NCBI RefSeq assembly: GCF_025244705.1
Contig: NZ_CP104207.1
Location: 3,732,966 to 3,796,965, forward strand
Reading direction: 5' to 3'
From: Sphingopyxis sp. PET50
GTDB taxonomy: Bacteria; Pseudomonadota; Alphaproteobacteria; Sphingomonadales; Sphingomonadaceae
DNA length: 64,000 nt
Below, in pieces: positions 18,884-29,701 of this stretch. Each line of letters begins with the position of its first letter. Position 1 is the stretch's first letter. The position numbers were made by a program, and so were the translations under genes. Below the pieces are notes generated by a model. It ran no database searches. It was not told the DNA's origin and saw nothing but the letters and a program-made list of their open reading frames with translations.

Positions 18884-20420
18884 GTGTCGGACGTGCCCAG
18901 CTTTCGTTCCTTTCCGCCCGACAAGGCGGCGATCATCATGGCGTCGGACGGTCGCGTTGTCCGGTTCGGCGAACTGGAAACCGCGGCCAATCGCGGTGCG
19001 CAGGTGCTGCGAGCGCTGGGCCTGCACACCGGCGACAAGCTGGCGATCTGTATCGCCAATTCACCCGAATTCTTCCATGTCGCCTGCGCCGCGCGCCGCA
19101 GCGGCTTGACGGTCGTGCCGATCTCGACCCGACTGACCGCGGGAGAACTCGCCTTCATCGTCGGTGACAGCGGCGCCCGGGCGCTCATCCTGTCGCCGGG
19201 AATCGAGGCATCGCCAGACGACGTCGCGGCGCTTTGCGATGACGTGCCGATCCTGAGGGCTGGTGCTGGTGGCGGGGCCGGATCGTGGGAAGCGGCCTGC
19301 GCGGCACAGCCCGACACCCCGATCGCCGACGAGGCGCGCGGCCGCGAGATGCTCTATTCGTCGGGAACCACCGGCCGCCCGAAGGGCATCGTCTATGAAG
19401 ATTATTCGGACGGGCCCCAAGGACGCGATGCGACCTCGTCGGCGCGGCGGATGTTCGACCGGCTCGGCGTCGACGACAGCGCGGTCTATCTCTCGCCCGC
19501 GCCGCTCTATCATTCGGCCCCCTTCGCCTGGGCGATCGGGATCATCGAACTGGGCGGTACGACGATCGTCATGGAGCATTTCGACGCCGAGCAAGCGCTG
19601 GCGCTGATCGACACCCATCACATCACCGTTACCCAGTGGGTGCCGACGCATTTCGTGCGGATGCTCAAGCTGCCCGACGCCGTTCGTCGCCGGTATGATA
19701 TGTCGTCGCTGCGCATCGCGATTCATGCCGCGGCGCCGTGCCCGGTGCCGGTCAAACAGGCTATGATCGAATGGTGGGGACCCATCCTGCTTGAGTATTT
19801 CGGATCGAGCGAGCAGACCGCGCTGACCTTCATCACGTCGGAGGAATGGCTTACGCATCCGGGGTCTGTCGGTCGCTGCGTGCTCGGCAAGCTCCATATA
19901 TGTGACGAACGGGGACGGCCGTTGCCGCAGGGCGAGGTGGGCGTGATCTATTCGGAAGGCGGCACACCCTTTTCCTATCACAACGATGCCGCGAAGACGG
20001 CGGAGTCGCGAAGTGCAGAGGGCTGGACGACGGTCGGCGATATCGGTCGCCTCGACGAGGATGGCTATCTCTACCTCACCGACCGCAAGAGCTTCATGAT
20101 CATTACCGGCGGGGTAAACGTCTATCCGCAGGAGATAGAGAACCGTCTGATTACCCATCCGGGGGTCGCCGACGCCGCGGTGATCGGGGCACCCGACGAG
20201 GATCTGGGCGAGGTTGTCACCGCAGTGGTGCAGTCGGCGGACCCCGCCGATGCCGAGCCCGGCCTTTGCCGACGAACTGCGGAACTGGATGCGTCAGGAA
20301 CTCTCGGGCGTGAAAGTGCCGAAGCATATCCTCTTTCGCCGCGACCTGCCGCGCCTGCCAACCGGCAAGATGGCGAAGCACAAGCTGCGCGACGAGATCG
20401 CCGCCGATTTCGCTGCCTAG
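18884..20420 (+). pseudogene. AMP-forming acyl-CoA ligase (frameshifted near the 3' end)
   Basis: An ANL ligase of about 511 residues if corrected. It shows the P-loop YSSGTTGRPKG, then PAPLYHSAPF, EYFGSSEQTA, GWTTVGDIGRLDEDGYLYL and RKSFMIITGGVNVYPQEIE. The frame slips near 20255: reading continues with PAFADELRNWMRQELSG and the terminal LPTGKMAKHKLRDE, which contains the catalytic Lys. GTG 18884 follows GGGAGAG. It is the third gene of the 16.5-20.4 kb operon. Confidence 0.85.
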
Positions 20421-20467
20421 GCCGCGTGCCCTAAGGCGCCGGTAGTGGCCCGCTTTTGACCACGCGG

Positions 20468-21630
<1,163 letters not shown>

Positions 21631-21663
21631 TGATCTGCCTCCATTTTGTCGAGCAGCATGGCG

Positions 21664-22653
21664 CTAGGCGCCGAGCAGGAATGGTACCGACGCGCCGAAC
21701 TTCTCCCACACGGGATCGGGGCGGCGGCCATCGCGGTGAAGTTTCAGGTTGAGCCCGGTGATGGCGGCCATGCGGAAGGCGGCGAAAGCCTGGTGCCAGT
21801 CGATGTCGGCGAGCGCCGCGCCGCCCGCTTCGCGATAGGTGTCGAGTAATGTGGTGCGTGGTGGTGGCGCGATCGGTGACCAGTCGGGCGCCCAGCAGCG
21901 TGGGTCGGCAATCATCAGCAGCCAGCCGACGTCGAGCCCGAGCGGCGCGATTGCCGCGAGGTCCCAATCGATCAGTCCGGTCGCGTCGCCGCGGTCGAAC
22001 AGAAGGTTGCCGGGCTGAAGGTCGCCGTGCACCAATCCGACCGGGCCGGCGGCGGGCAATGCCAAGCGCAGTCGCTCGGCAAGCGCGAGCGCTATAGCGC
22101 GCTGCGCCCCGTCCGCCATGTGACGCAGCAGGTGGGTCCAGCGGTCAAGCTCTGCCGGCAGACCGGTCGCCGCCTCCCAGCCGCCGAGCGAGGCCTGCCA
22201 GTCGAAGCGGTGCAGCTCGCCCATCAGCCGCGCGGTCGCGGTCCAGATCGTCATCGGATCGGTGAATTCGGCGAGCAGGCCGGGCGCCGGATCCCAGACG
22301 ATCAGGCTGCGCCCCGGCAGGCGGGTCATGATGATAAAGGGCGCGCCGAAGGGGATGTCGTCCGATCCGGCCCACGGTACATCGGGTACCGGAAGACCGG
22401 CGGCGTGAAGCGCGCGCAGCAGCCTCGCCTGCCGGAAGATGTCGGTGCTGCCGCGACGCGGCACACCATCCGGGGCCTTTTTGAAGATATAGCGTTCGGA
22501 CGCGCCATCGGCGCGTGCGAGTTCGAAGCCGAATGTCGTTCCGGCATGGCCGTCGGGCATGATGCGAAGATCACGCATGCTGCCGCTTTCGGCCAGATAG
22601 TCCTGCAGCGCCGGTCCCAGCCGATCCGCCGCGCCTTCGTTCGGCCCTGTCAT
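21664..22653 (-). CDS. APH-family phosphotransferase (ACAD10/11 kinase-like)
   Basis: A 329-residue protein kinase-like-fold phosphotransferase. It shows the nucleotide-binding ERYIFKKAPDG Lys region, the catalytic LVHGDLQPGNLLFD loop and the metal-binding Asp in GLIDWDLAAI. It is annotated as a small-molecule kinase because the neighbour is an acyl-CoA dehydrogenase; the two-gene unit suggests phosphorylation of a hydroxyacyl-CoA rather than an antibiotic. The start ATG 22653 is chosen because the family begins with a short leader before DYLAES. It is divergent from the MaoC operon. Confidence 0.85.
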   Translation of the reverse strand: MTGPNEGAADRLGPALQDYLAESGSMRDLRIMPDGHAGTTFGFELARADGASERYIFKKAPDGVPRRGSTDIFRQARLLRALHAAGLPVPDVPWAGSDDIPFGAPFIIMTRLPGRSLIVWDPAPGLLAEFTDPMTIWTATARLMGELHRFDWQASLGGWEAATGLPAELDRWTHLLRHMADGAQRAIALALAERLRLALPAAGPVGLVHGDLQPGNLLFDRGDATGLIDWDLAAIAPLGLDVGWLLMIADPRCWAPDWSPIAPPPRTTLLDTYREAGGAALADIDWHQAFAAFRMAAITGLNLKLHRDGRRPDPVWEKFGASVPFLLGA

Positions 22654-22872
22654 GCGCGTATCATCTCTCCCTTCGCGACCGTGCGGCGTGAGGGGTGATG
22701 GGTCCAATGCATTTCGGGTTACGGCCATTCCCGGCATTGATGGGAGCGTCCATAAGCGAAAGGCATGGCTGGGCCTGAAAATGAATTGGACCACTGGCGC
22801 GCCGCGCTTCCATTGTCTCCCCAACAGCCCTGCCGGTCAGGCGGGGTGCAAATATGGGAAGAGGGATTGAGC

Positions 22873-23373
22873 GTGGACGCGACCACCGCCCGCAAGGGCA
22901 TCTTCGATCGCAGCACCAAGGGTACGCAGATCGAGCCGGTGAAGGTGCTTGTCGAGCGCGGCCGGATCCGTTTCTTTTCGCAAGTGCTGGGACAGACCGA
23001 TCCCATCCATTTCGATCTCGACGCGGCGCGAGCGGCGGGTCACCCCGATCTCGTCGCGCCGCCGTCCTTCTTCATGGTGATCGAGGCGGCCGCGAACGAA
23101 GAGCGTAAACGGCTTGGAATAACGACAGCCCAGGAGCTGGTCAGGGTCGACTATCGCTATCTTCTCCACGGCGAGGAGCGCTATTTCTACGAAGCGCCGA
23201 TCTATGCAGGCGACGAGGTCGAGATCGGCATCGTCATCACCGACTTCTATGACAAGAAGGGCGGGGCGATGGAGTTCGTCACCTTCGAATCGCGGATCGT
23301 CCATCCCGAACGCGGGCTTCTCGTCCGGTCGCAGCGCAGCCTGCTGCACCGCCTTCCCGAACCGCGGAGCTGA
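22873..23373 (+). CDS. MaoC-like dehydratase, N-terminal (FAS1-type) half
   Basis: A 166-residue hot-dog protein of the FAS1-dehydratase/MaoC_N type: IRFFSQVLGQTDPIHFD, DLVAPPSFFMVIE, then YLLHGEERYFYEAPIYAGDEV. It usually pairs with a second hot-dog subunit bearing the catalytic Asp/His, here the next gene, to hydrate or dehydrate an enoyl-CoA. GTG 22873, 7 bp after GGAAGAGGGA, is preferred to the upstream TTG 22867. First gene of a long operon. Confidence 0.8.
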   Translation: MDATTARKGIFDRSTKGTQIEPVKVLVERGRIRFFSQVLGQTDPIHFDLDAARAAGHPDLVAPPSFFMVIEAAANEERKRLGITTAQELVRVDYRYLLHGEERYFYEAPIYAGDEVEIGIVITDFYDKKGGAMEFVTFESRIVHPERGLLVRSQRSLLHRLPEPRS

Positions 23374-23377
23374 TCCG

Positions 23378-23797
23378 ATGAACGCTATCGACCTCAACAC
23401 CGCCGACATTGGTTCGTCGCTTCCCGAAGTGACCTTCGGACCGATCTCGCGCGCCACGCTCGCGCTCTATGCGGGCGCTTCGGGCGATCACAACCCGGCG
23501 CATATCGATATCGACTTCGCCCGCAATGCGGGCCTGCCCGACGTATTCGCGCACGGCATGCTGTCCTTTGGCGTGCTCACGCGTGTCGTCACCCAATGGG
23601 CGGGCGTCGCGGCGCTGCGCGAATTCGGGGCGCGGTTCGTTTCGATCACCCAAGTGCACGACAAGATCAGCTGCAAGGCCACGATCATCGAACGGTTCGA
23701 GGCGGGGGGCGAGACGCGGCTTCGCCTCGCGGTCGTCGCGACGGCGCAGGACGGCCGTGAAACCTTGAACGGCGACGCGGTGGTCGCGCTCGCCTGA
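23378..23797 (+). CDS. MaoC-like enoyl-CoA hydratase subunit
   Basis: A 139-residue R-specific hydratase-like hot-dog protein. The hydratase 2 motif GASGDHNPAHIDIDFARNAG carries the catalytic Asp (D in SGDHNP) and His, and FAHGMLSFG follows. It starts 4 bp after the preceding stop. With the upstream MaoC_N-type protein it would make a heteromeric enoyl-CoA hydratase, an organisation known for bulky substrates such as steroid side chains. Confidence 0.85.
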   Translation: MNAIDLNTADIGSSLPEVTFGPISRATLALYAGASGDHNPAHIDIDFARNAGLPDVFAHGMLSFGVLTRVVTQWAGVAALREFGARFVSITQVHDKISCKATIIERFEAGGETRLRLAVVATAQDGRETLNGDAVVALA

Positions 23798-23839
23798 CCC
23801 GCGGATATCCGGGAAACGCACAGGACGGGAGAATAGGGA

Positions 23840-24757
23840 ATGTCGCTTCGATTTGACGAGCGCGTGGTGATCGTCACCGGCGCGGGCAACGGCCTCGGTC
23901 GCAGCCATGCTCTGGAATTCGCACGCCGCGGCGCCATGGTGGTGGTCAACGACCTGGGCGGCGGTATCCATGGCGGCGGCGCGAGCAAGTCGGTCGCGCA
24001 GGGCGTTGTCGATGAGATCAAGGCGGCGGGCGGCGAAGCCGTCGCCAATACCGACAGCGTTGAGCATGGCGACAAGATCGTCCAGACCGCGATGGATACC
24101 TATGGCGCCGTCGACGTCGTCGTGAACAACGCCGGCGTGTTGCGCGACGCCTCCTTCGCGAAGATGACCGAAGAGGATTGGGACACGATCTACCGCGTCC
24201 ATCTTTATGGCGGGTACAGCGTGTCGAAGGCGGCGTGGCCGCACATGCGCGAGGCGAATTACGGGCGGATCATCATGACCACGTCGGTCGCGGGCGTGTA
24301 CGGCAATTTCGGACAGGCCAATTATTCGGCGGCGAAGCTCGGGCTGTTCGGGCTCGCGCAGACGCTCGCCATCGAGGGGGGGCCGCGCAACATCCTGTGT
24401 AATACGGTCGCGCCGACCGCGGGTTCGCGCCTTACGGCAACGGTTCTCCCCAAGGAGGTGACCGAAGCGCTGAAGCCCGAATATGTGACGCCCGCCGTGG
24501 TGCTGTTGAGCCACGAAAACTGTCCGGTCACGGGCAAGCTGTTCGAGGTCGGCGGCGGCTGGGTTTCGCAGACGAGGTGGGAGCAGACGCAGGGCGTATT
24601 CTTTCAGGACGATTTCACCGCCGACGATTTGCTCGCGCGCTGGGGCGAGGCGACGAGCTTCGAAAATTCGCGCCACGCCGAGCGGCTCAGCGAGTCGAAG
24701 TCGGGGATGGAGGAACGCCTCGGCGGCCGCGTCGAACTCGCGCCGCAAAAGGCCTGA
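23840..24757 (+). CDS. SDR dehydrogenase, MFE-2/HSD17B4-like
   Basis: A 305-residue short-chain dehydrogenase. TGAGNGLGRSHALEFARRGA is the glycine-rich NAD-binding motif, NNAGVLRD follows, and the catalytic YSAAK lies in GQANYSAAKLG. The extended C-terminus matches the 3R-hydroxyacyl-CoA dehydrogenase domain of peroxisomal multifunctional enzyme type 2. It would oxidise the 3-hydroxyacyl-CoA made by the neighbouring MaoC proteins. It is close in type to the SDR at 40887. Confidence 0.9.
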   Translation: MSLRFDERVVIVTGAGNGLGRSHALEFARRGAMVVVNDLGGGIHGGGASKSVAQGVVDEIKAAGGEAVANTDSVEHGDKIVQTAMDTYGAVDVVVNNAGVLRDASFAKMTEEDWDTIYRVHLYGGYSVSKAAWPHMREANYGRIIMTTSVAGVYGNFGQANYSAAKLGLFGLAQTLAIEGGPRNILCNTVAPTAGSRLTATVLPKEVTEALKPEYVTPAVVLLSHENCPVTGKLFEVGGGWVSQTRWEQTQGVFFQDDFTADDLLARWGEATSFENSRHAERLSESKSGMEERLGGRVELAPQKA

Positions 24758-24758
24758 C

Positions 24759-25583
24759 ATGGCGCGCAAGCTGGAGGGGAAGGTCGCGCTCGTTACCGGC
24801 GCGGGGCGCGGAATCGGACGTGCCATCGCGCTGAAACTGGCAAGCGAGGGCGCGCGCGTCGTCGTCAACGACCTCGACACCGAGCCGGCGGACGCGGTCG
24901 TCGCCGAGATCACGGCGATGGGCGGCGAAGCGCTGTCGGTGCCGGGCTCGGTCACGGCGGACGATTTTCCCGACCGCTTCATCGACGCCGCGCTCGATCG
25001 CTGGGGCGATATCCACATCATCGTCAACAATGCCGACTACACTTGGGACAGCGTCATCCAGAAGATGACCGACGAGCAATGGGACGCGATCCTCGACGTC
25101 CATCTGCGCGCGCCGTTCCGTATCCTGCGCGCCGCCGCCGAACCGATCCGCCGGCTGGTGAACGAGGAAAGCGCGCGAGGCGAGCGCGTCGTGCGCAAGG
25201 TCGTCAACATCGCGTCGGGATCGGGAACGAACGGCAATGCAGGACAAGCCAATTATTCATCGGCCAAGGCGGGGATAACGGGATTGACCAAGACCCTGTC
25301 GAAGGAATGGGGGCGCTATAATGTCACCGTCAACTGCGTGTCCTTCGGCGTCATCCAGACGCGGCTGACCCAGCCGCTCGGCGAGGAGCAGGCGACGATC
25401 GATGTCGAGGGGCGAACGCTCAATGTCGGGCTTCAGCCCGCACGCCTCGCCGCGATCGACAAGACGGTGCCGCTGGGCCGTGCTGGCACGGCCGAGGAGG
25501 CGGCGGGATCGGTCTATCTCTTCTGCATTCCCGAATCCGACTATGTCTCGGGACAGGTCGTGCGCTGCGGGGGTGGTTCCTAA
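24759..25583 (+). CDS. SDR-family oxidoreductase
   Basis: A 274-residue short-chain dehydrogenase with TGAGRGIGRAIAL, VNDLDTEPADA, NNADYTWDS (NNAG replaced by NNAD) and the catalytic YSSAK in QANYSSAKAG. The ATG follows the previous stop by one base. The ending YVSGQVVRCGGGS is typical of the family. It probably oxidises a hydroxy group on the same substrate as the preceding SDR. Confidence 0.88.
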   Translation: MARKLEGKVALVTGAGRGIGRAIALKLASEGARVVVNDLDTEPADAVVAEITAMGGEALSVPGSVTADDFPDRFIDAALDRWGDIHIIVNNADYTWDSVIQKMTDEQWDAILDVHLRAPFRILRAAAEPIRRLVNEESARGERVVRKVVNIASGSGTNGNAGQANYSSAKAGITGLTKTLSKEWGRYNVTVNCVSFGVIQTRLTQPLGEEQATIDVEGRTLNVGLQPARLAAIDKTVPLGRAGTAEEAAGSVYLFCIPESDYVSGQVVRCGGGS

Positions 25584-25602
25584 AGTTATGCAAGGAGAGG
25601 GC

Positions 25603-26397
25603 ATGACCTATCGCAAAATGCTGGTCGAGCGCGACGGGCCGCTCGCGATCCTGACCTTCAACGATCCCGTGCATCTGAACGCGATCGACATGACTCTCCG
25701 CGTCGAATTCACGACCGCGGCCAACGCCGCGCTCGACGACCCCGAAGTCCGCGCGATCCTGATTACGGGGGCGGGCAGGGGCTTTTGCGCGGGTGCCAAC
25801 CTGAAGGAGATTTCGGGCGACCAGGGCCGCGGCGTCGTACCCGACGTCGACGCCCGCTTGCGCAAATATATCAACCCGTTGCTCGTGCGAATGGCCGAAT
25901 CGGACAAGCCGGTCGTCAGCGCGGTCAATGGTGCGGCGGTCGGTGTCGGTTGCGGGATCGCGCTTGCCGCCGATATCGTGCTCGTTGGCGAGTCGGGCTA
26001 TTTCCTCCAATCCTTCGTCCGGCTCGGGGTCGTGCCCGATGGTGGCAGTTCGTGGACGATTCCGCGGCTGGCCGGGCGTGGCCGCGCGGCCGGGATGATG
26101 ATGCTCGGCGAGCGGATCGACGCCGCGCGCGCGGTCGATTGGGGCCTTGCGTGGCGCATGGTGCCCGATGAGCAATTGCCGCGTGTCGCGCGCGAAATCG
26201 CCGGTCAGCTCGCGAACGGCCCGACGCTCGCTTATGGCCGGATCAAGGAAATGCTCCGCAAGAGCGAGACGAACGGCTTCGCCGACCAGCTCGAACTCGA
26301 AGCGACGCGCCAGATCCAATCCTTCGAAACTGACGACTGCCGCGAAGGCGTGGCGGCATTCATCGAGAAGCGGCCAGCCCGCTTCGCCGGGCGATAA
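25603..26397 (+). CDS. Enoyl-CoA hydratase/isomerase family protein
   Basis: A 264-residue crotonase. The oxyanion-hole motifs are ITGAGRGFCAGANLKEI and NGAAVGVGCGIALAADIV, with VRLGVVPDGGSSW covering the usual catalytic Glu region: the first Glu position reads as Asp/Gly (VVPDGGSS), as in some isomerase-like members. AAGGAGAGGGC precedes ATG 25603. It lies within the beta-oxidation operon, 19 bp after the SDR. Confidence 0.88.
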   Translation: MTYRKMLVERDGPLAILTFNDPVHLNAIDMTLRVEFTTAANAALDDPEVRAILITGAGRGFCAGANLKEISGDQGRGVVPDVDARLRKYINPLLVRMAESDKPVVSAVNGAAVGVGCGIALAADIVLVGESGYFLQSFVRLGVVPDGGSSWTIPRLAGRGRAAGMMMLGERIDAARAVDWGLAWRMVPDEQLPRVAREIAGQLANGPTLAYGRIKEMLRKSETNGFADQLELEATRQIQSFETDDCREGVAAFIEKRPARFAGR

Positions 26398-26408
26398 GGG
26401 GCGAGTGG

Positions 26409-27521
26409 ATGCAATTCGAATTTTCCGACGAACAGCAGGAACTGCGGGACAGCGTCCGGCGCTTCTTCGAGCGCGAATGCCCAGTGACGGCCGTGCGCAC
26501 CGTCATCGATGCCGGCACGGGATATGACGCGGCGCTGTGGCGCAAGGTCGGCGCCGGGGCCTTTCTCGCGACCGCGATTCCGGAGGAATATGGCGGAGCC
26601 GGTGCCGGCTATCTGGAGCTTTGCGTCGTCGCCGAGGAATGCGGACGCGTGCTCGCCCCGCTGCCGACCGTGTCGTCGGTCTATCAGGTCGCCGAATATC
26701 TGGCGATCGCGGGCAGCGAGGAACAGAAACGGCGTTGGCTGCCAAAAATCGCGGCCGCCGAAGCGATCGGTGCGCTGGCGCTCAACGAGGGTGTCGGCGA
26801 GATGCGCGCCGACCGCGTCGCGGCGCGCGTCAGCGGCGGCAAGCTGACCGGCGAGAAGCTGCCGGTCGCCGACGGCATGGCAGCCGATTTCGCGATCGTC
26901 GCGGCGCGCGACAACGCGGAGACGCTGGGTTTCTACCTCGTCGAACTTGGTGCCGCCGGCGTCGCGCGCGAGGCGGTGCAGACCCTCGATCCGTCGCGCG
27001 GGCATGCGCGGATCGTCTTTTCCGGCGCCGAGGCCGAGCCGCTGGGCAAGGGCGATCGCGGCTGGGCGCTCGTCGAACAGATACGCGACCGTGCGGCGGT
27101 ACCGGTGGCCTTCGAACAGGTGGGCGGTGCCGATCGTGCGCTGGCCGAAGCACGCGACTATGCGCTCGGGCGCTATGCCTTCGGGCGGCCGATCGCCTCG
27201 TTTCAGGCGATCAAGCATATGCTTGCCGACGTCTATGTCGCGAACGAGCTTGCCCGCTCGAACGCTTATTATGGCGCCTGGGCGCTTTCGGCCGACAGCG
27301 ACAAGCTGCCGCTCGCCGCCGCCAGCGCGCGCGTGGCCGCGACCGCCGCGTTTCAGCGCGCCTCGGCCTCGAACATTCAGGTCCATGGCGGCATGGGGTT
27401 CACCTGGGAATATGACTGCCACCTCTATTATCGCCGGTCGGCCTATCTCGCTCTGACGCTTGGCGGTCCCTCCTTGTGGGAGGACCGCCTGATAGAATTT
27501 CGCCGCCCGGTTGCGGCCTGA
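26409..27521 (+). CDS. Acyl-CoA dehydrogenase, first of a pair
   Basis: A 370-residue FAD enzyme: IPEEYGGAGAGYLELCVVAE, then QVGGADRALAEARDYALGRYAFGRPIA (two motif parts) and VHGGMGFTWEYDCHLYYRR near the C-terminus. The middle is short and lacks some FAD-loop residues, as in the smaller subunit of heterotetrameric acyl-CoA dehydrogenases. The gene starts 11 bp after the hydratase stop and is followed after 17 bp by a second dehydrogenase gene, so an alpha2-beta2 enzyme is likely (inference). Confidence 0.88.
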   Translation: MQFEFSDEQQELRDSVRRFFERECPVTAVRTVIDAGTGYDAALWRKVGAGAFLATAIPEEYGGAGAGYLELCVVAEECGRVLAPLPTVSSVYQVAEYLAIAGSEEQKRRWLPKIAAAEAIGALALNEGVGEMRADRVAARVSGGKLTGEKLPVADGMAADFAIVAARDNAETLGFYLVELGAAGVAREAVQTLDPSRGHARIVFSGAEAEPLGKGDRGWALVEQIRDRAAVPVAFEQVGGADRALAEARDYALGRYAFGRPIASFQAIKHMLADVYVANELARSNAYYGAWALSADSDKLPLAAASARVAATAAFQRASASNIQVHGGMGFTWEYDCHLYYRRSAYLALTLGGPSLWEDRLIEFRRPVAA

Positions 27522-27538
27522 CGAAGAGAGATGCGCCC

Positions 27539-28799
27539 GTGAACTTCGACGACACCCCTGAGGAAGCCGCCTTCCGCGCCCGGGCTCGGCAGTGGATCGC
27601 CGCGAATGCGCCGCACGAACTCGCCGACGAACTGCGCGCCCTGGCGGAAGGCAAATTGCGCCTGACGAGCATCGATCCGCTCATCGCGGCGCGCGACTGG
27701 CAGCGGAAGAAAAGCGAGGCGGGCTGGGCGACGCCGCACTGGCCGGTCGAATATGGCGGCGGCGGGCTGAGTTCGATACAGCGCGTCATCTGGTCCGAAG
27801 AGGAAGGCATTTACGCCAAGCTGTCGCAGCATTTCCTGATCGGCGTCGGCATGTGCGGCCCGACGATGATGGCGTGGGCAACCGAAGAACAGAAGCGCGA
27901 GCGGCTTCCGAAGCTGAGCTCGGGCGAGGAAATCTGGTGCCAGCTCTTCTCGGAGCGTACGGCGTAGCTCCGACCTCGCGGGCATTCGCACGCGCGCCGT
28001 GCGTGACGGCAAGGATTGGATCGTCAACGGCCAGAAGATATGGACGAGCTATGCGCGCGAGGCCGCCTGGGGCCTGCTGATCACGCGTACCGATCCCACG
28101 GTCGCAAAGCATCGCGGACTGACGATGTTCTTTCTCGACATGCACAGTCCCGGGGTGGAGGTGCGGCCGATCCGGCAGATGAACAACGAGGCGTCCTTCA
28201 ACGAAGTCTTCTTTACCGATGTCCGCATTCCCGACACCCAGCGGCTCGGCGCGCCGGGGCAGGGATGGGAGGTCGCGCTCACCACCTTGATGAACGAGCG
28301 CGCGACGCTGGCGGGCCAGGTCGATACCGGCTTTGACGAGCTGCTGGGATTTTGCGAGCGATTGGAAACCGGAGCGAACCACCGCGCGATCGACGACGCA
28401 CGGGTGCGCTCGCGGCTCGCCCAGTTCGCGATCCGCGACAGCGGGCTGCGCTTCACCGCCTTCCGAAGCATTTCGGCATTATCGCGCGGTGAGCGCCCGG
28501 GTCCTGAAAATTCGATCGGCAAGCTTGTCTCGGCGGCGATGGAGCAGGAAATGGCGCAGTTCGCGCTCGACCTGGAAGGCGAGGCAGGCCTGTTGACCGA
28601 CCCGGCGCTTGCGCCCGATCGAGCGCGCTACCAGTCGATCCTGTTGCGCTCGCCGTCGATGCGGATCGCGGGCGGCAGCGACGAGATTTTGCGCAACATC
28701 ATCGCCGAGCGCGTGCTCGGGCTTCCCGCCGATATTCGCGCGGACAAGGATATTGCATTCGAGGATATTCCGACCGCGGCAACCGCCCGGCGCGGCTGA
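27539..28799 (+). pseudogene. Acyl-CoA dehydrogenase, second of the pair (frameshifted)
   Basis: The N-terminal part (TPEEAAFRARARQWIAANAP, HWPVEYGGGGLSS, EIWCQLFSE) runs from GTG 27539 to a stop at 27967. Reading then resumes in another frame as SSDLAGIRTRAV, followed by GKDWIVNGQKIWTSYA and a full C-terminal domain ending at 28799. The break falls in the conserved SEP-G-SDLA loop near 27955-27966, so a one-base error is the simplest reading. It is probably the catalytic partner of the preceding gene. Confidence 0.88.
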
Positions 28800-28910
28800 G
28801 CGGGACGGTTCCGGGGAGGCGCCCCTTGCCAAGCGGTGTGCCGTGCCGCATCCCGGTCGGCAACGATGCGCGCACGACAGCGTGCGCCAAGGTGGCGAGA
28901 GGTCGGACCC

Positions 28911-29558
28911 ATGTCCAAGGCGGAAACGCTCGACGCGCTGATGGAAAGCGCGATCCACGGCTTTTCCAAGCACGGCTACGAGGGCGCGTCGCTGCGCGAT
29001 ATCGCGGCCCAGGCTGCCGTTCCGCTCAGCACGATCCATTTCTATTTCGGATCCAAGTCAGAACTTTTCCTTGCGGTGCGCCGCAAGGCCTGGGCCGAGA
29101 TCGATCAGGAACGCAGCGATCTGCTCGACGCATCGCTGGCGGACAGCGATCGGCCGCCGCTCGAGGCGCTCGTTCATGCGCTCGCCTATCCCATCGTCCA
29201 CCGCGCGCTCAGCCATGATGAGCGCGACCGGGCGATGATCTATATCGTGCGCAGCCATATGGCGCATTCCGAACCGGGGCTGGTCAAGCCGATGATCCGC
29301 ACCGCCGACAGGTCGATGGTCCGCTGGATCGATGCGATGATGGCGTGCTGTCCCGGCATGCGGCGCCCCGACATGATCTGGGCCTTTTCCTTCGTCGTCG
29401 GGGCGATCTATTCGTGGCAGCTCATCGATCATCGCTATGACGAAATGATCGGTCCGGACGACGATCGATCGATCGAAGAGGTCAGCCAGGATATCGTCGC
29501 TTTCTGCTGCAGCGGGATCGAGGCGATCGGTCGCCGCCGCTTGGAACCATCTTACTGA
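28911..29558 (+). CDS. TetR-family regulator
   Basis: A 215-residue TetR repressor. The HTH is at about residues 10-55 (ASLRDIAAQAAVPLSTIHFYFGSKSELFL split over helices 2-3). The ligand domain contains AHSEPGLVKPMIRTADRSM and FSFVVGAIYSWQLIDHRYD. It is the last gene of the 22.9-29.6 kb operon and probably represses it in the absence of an acyl-CoA ligand. A close paralogue is the frameshifted TetR at 12817-13504. Its operator is not established. Confidence 0.88.
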   Translation: MSKAETLDALMESAIHGFSKHGYEGASLRDIAAQAAVPLSTIHFYFGSKSELFLAVRRKAWAEIDQERSDLLDASLADSDRPPLEALVHALAYPIVHRALSHDERDRAMIYIVRSHMAHSEPGLVKPMIRTADRSMVRWIDAMMACCPGMRRPDMIWAFSFVVGAIYSWQLIDHRYDEMIGPDDDRSIEEVSQDIVAFCCSGIEAIGRRRLEPSY

Positions 29559-29583
29559 ACTAGCAAGTTAAAATTGCACAGGA

Positions 29584-29606
29584 CAAGCGTCCGACGATCG
29601 GACTTG
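29584..29606. promoter_or_regulatory. Inverted repeat between the TetR gene and TBDR2
   Basis: CAAGcGTCCGA-CGA-TCGGACTTG forms a near-perfect palindrome 26 bp after the TetR stop and about 95 bp before the receptor start. No T-run follows, so an operator is as likely as a terminator. Confidence 0.4.
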
Positions 29607-29701
29607 CGCGCGGTCGCCGCAACTTCGACGATGGTCCCGTAAAGCCGCGAAAAAGCGGCGCAGCCGCGATGGGCGGCGTCACGGGATGGGGAGAGAGGCG
29701 C

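Noticed and set aside
23279-25030. A 583-residue minus-strand open frame
   Set aside because: It is antisense to the MaoC and SDR genes, has Arg/Asp/His-rich shadow composition and no recognisable domain.
29584-29606. Palindrome called firmly as an intrinsic terminator
   Set aside because: The stem is good but no T-run follows on either strand, so it is only listed as a possible regulatory inverted repeat.
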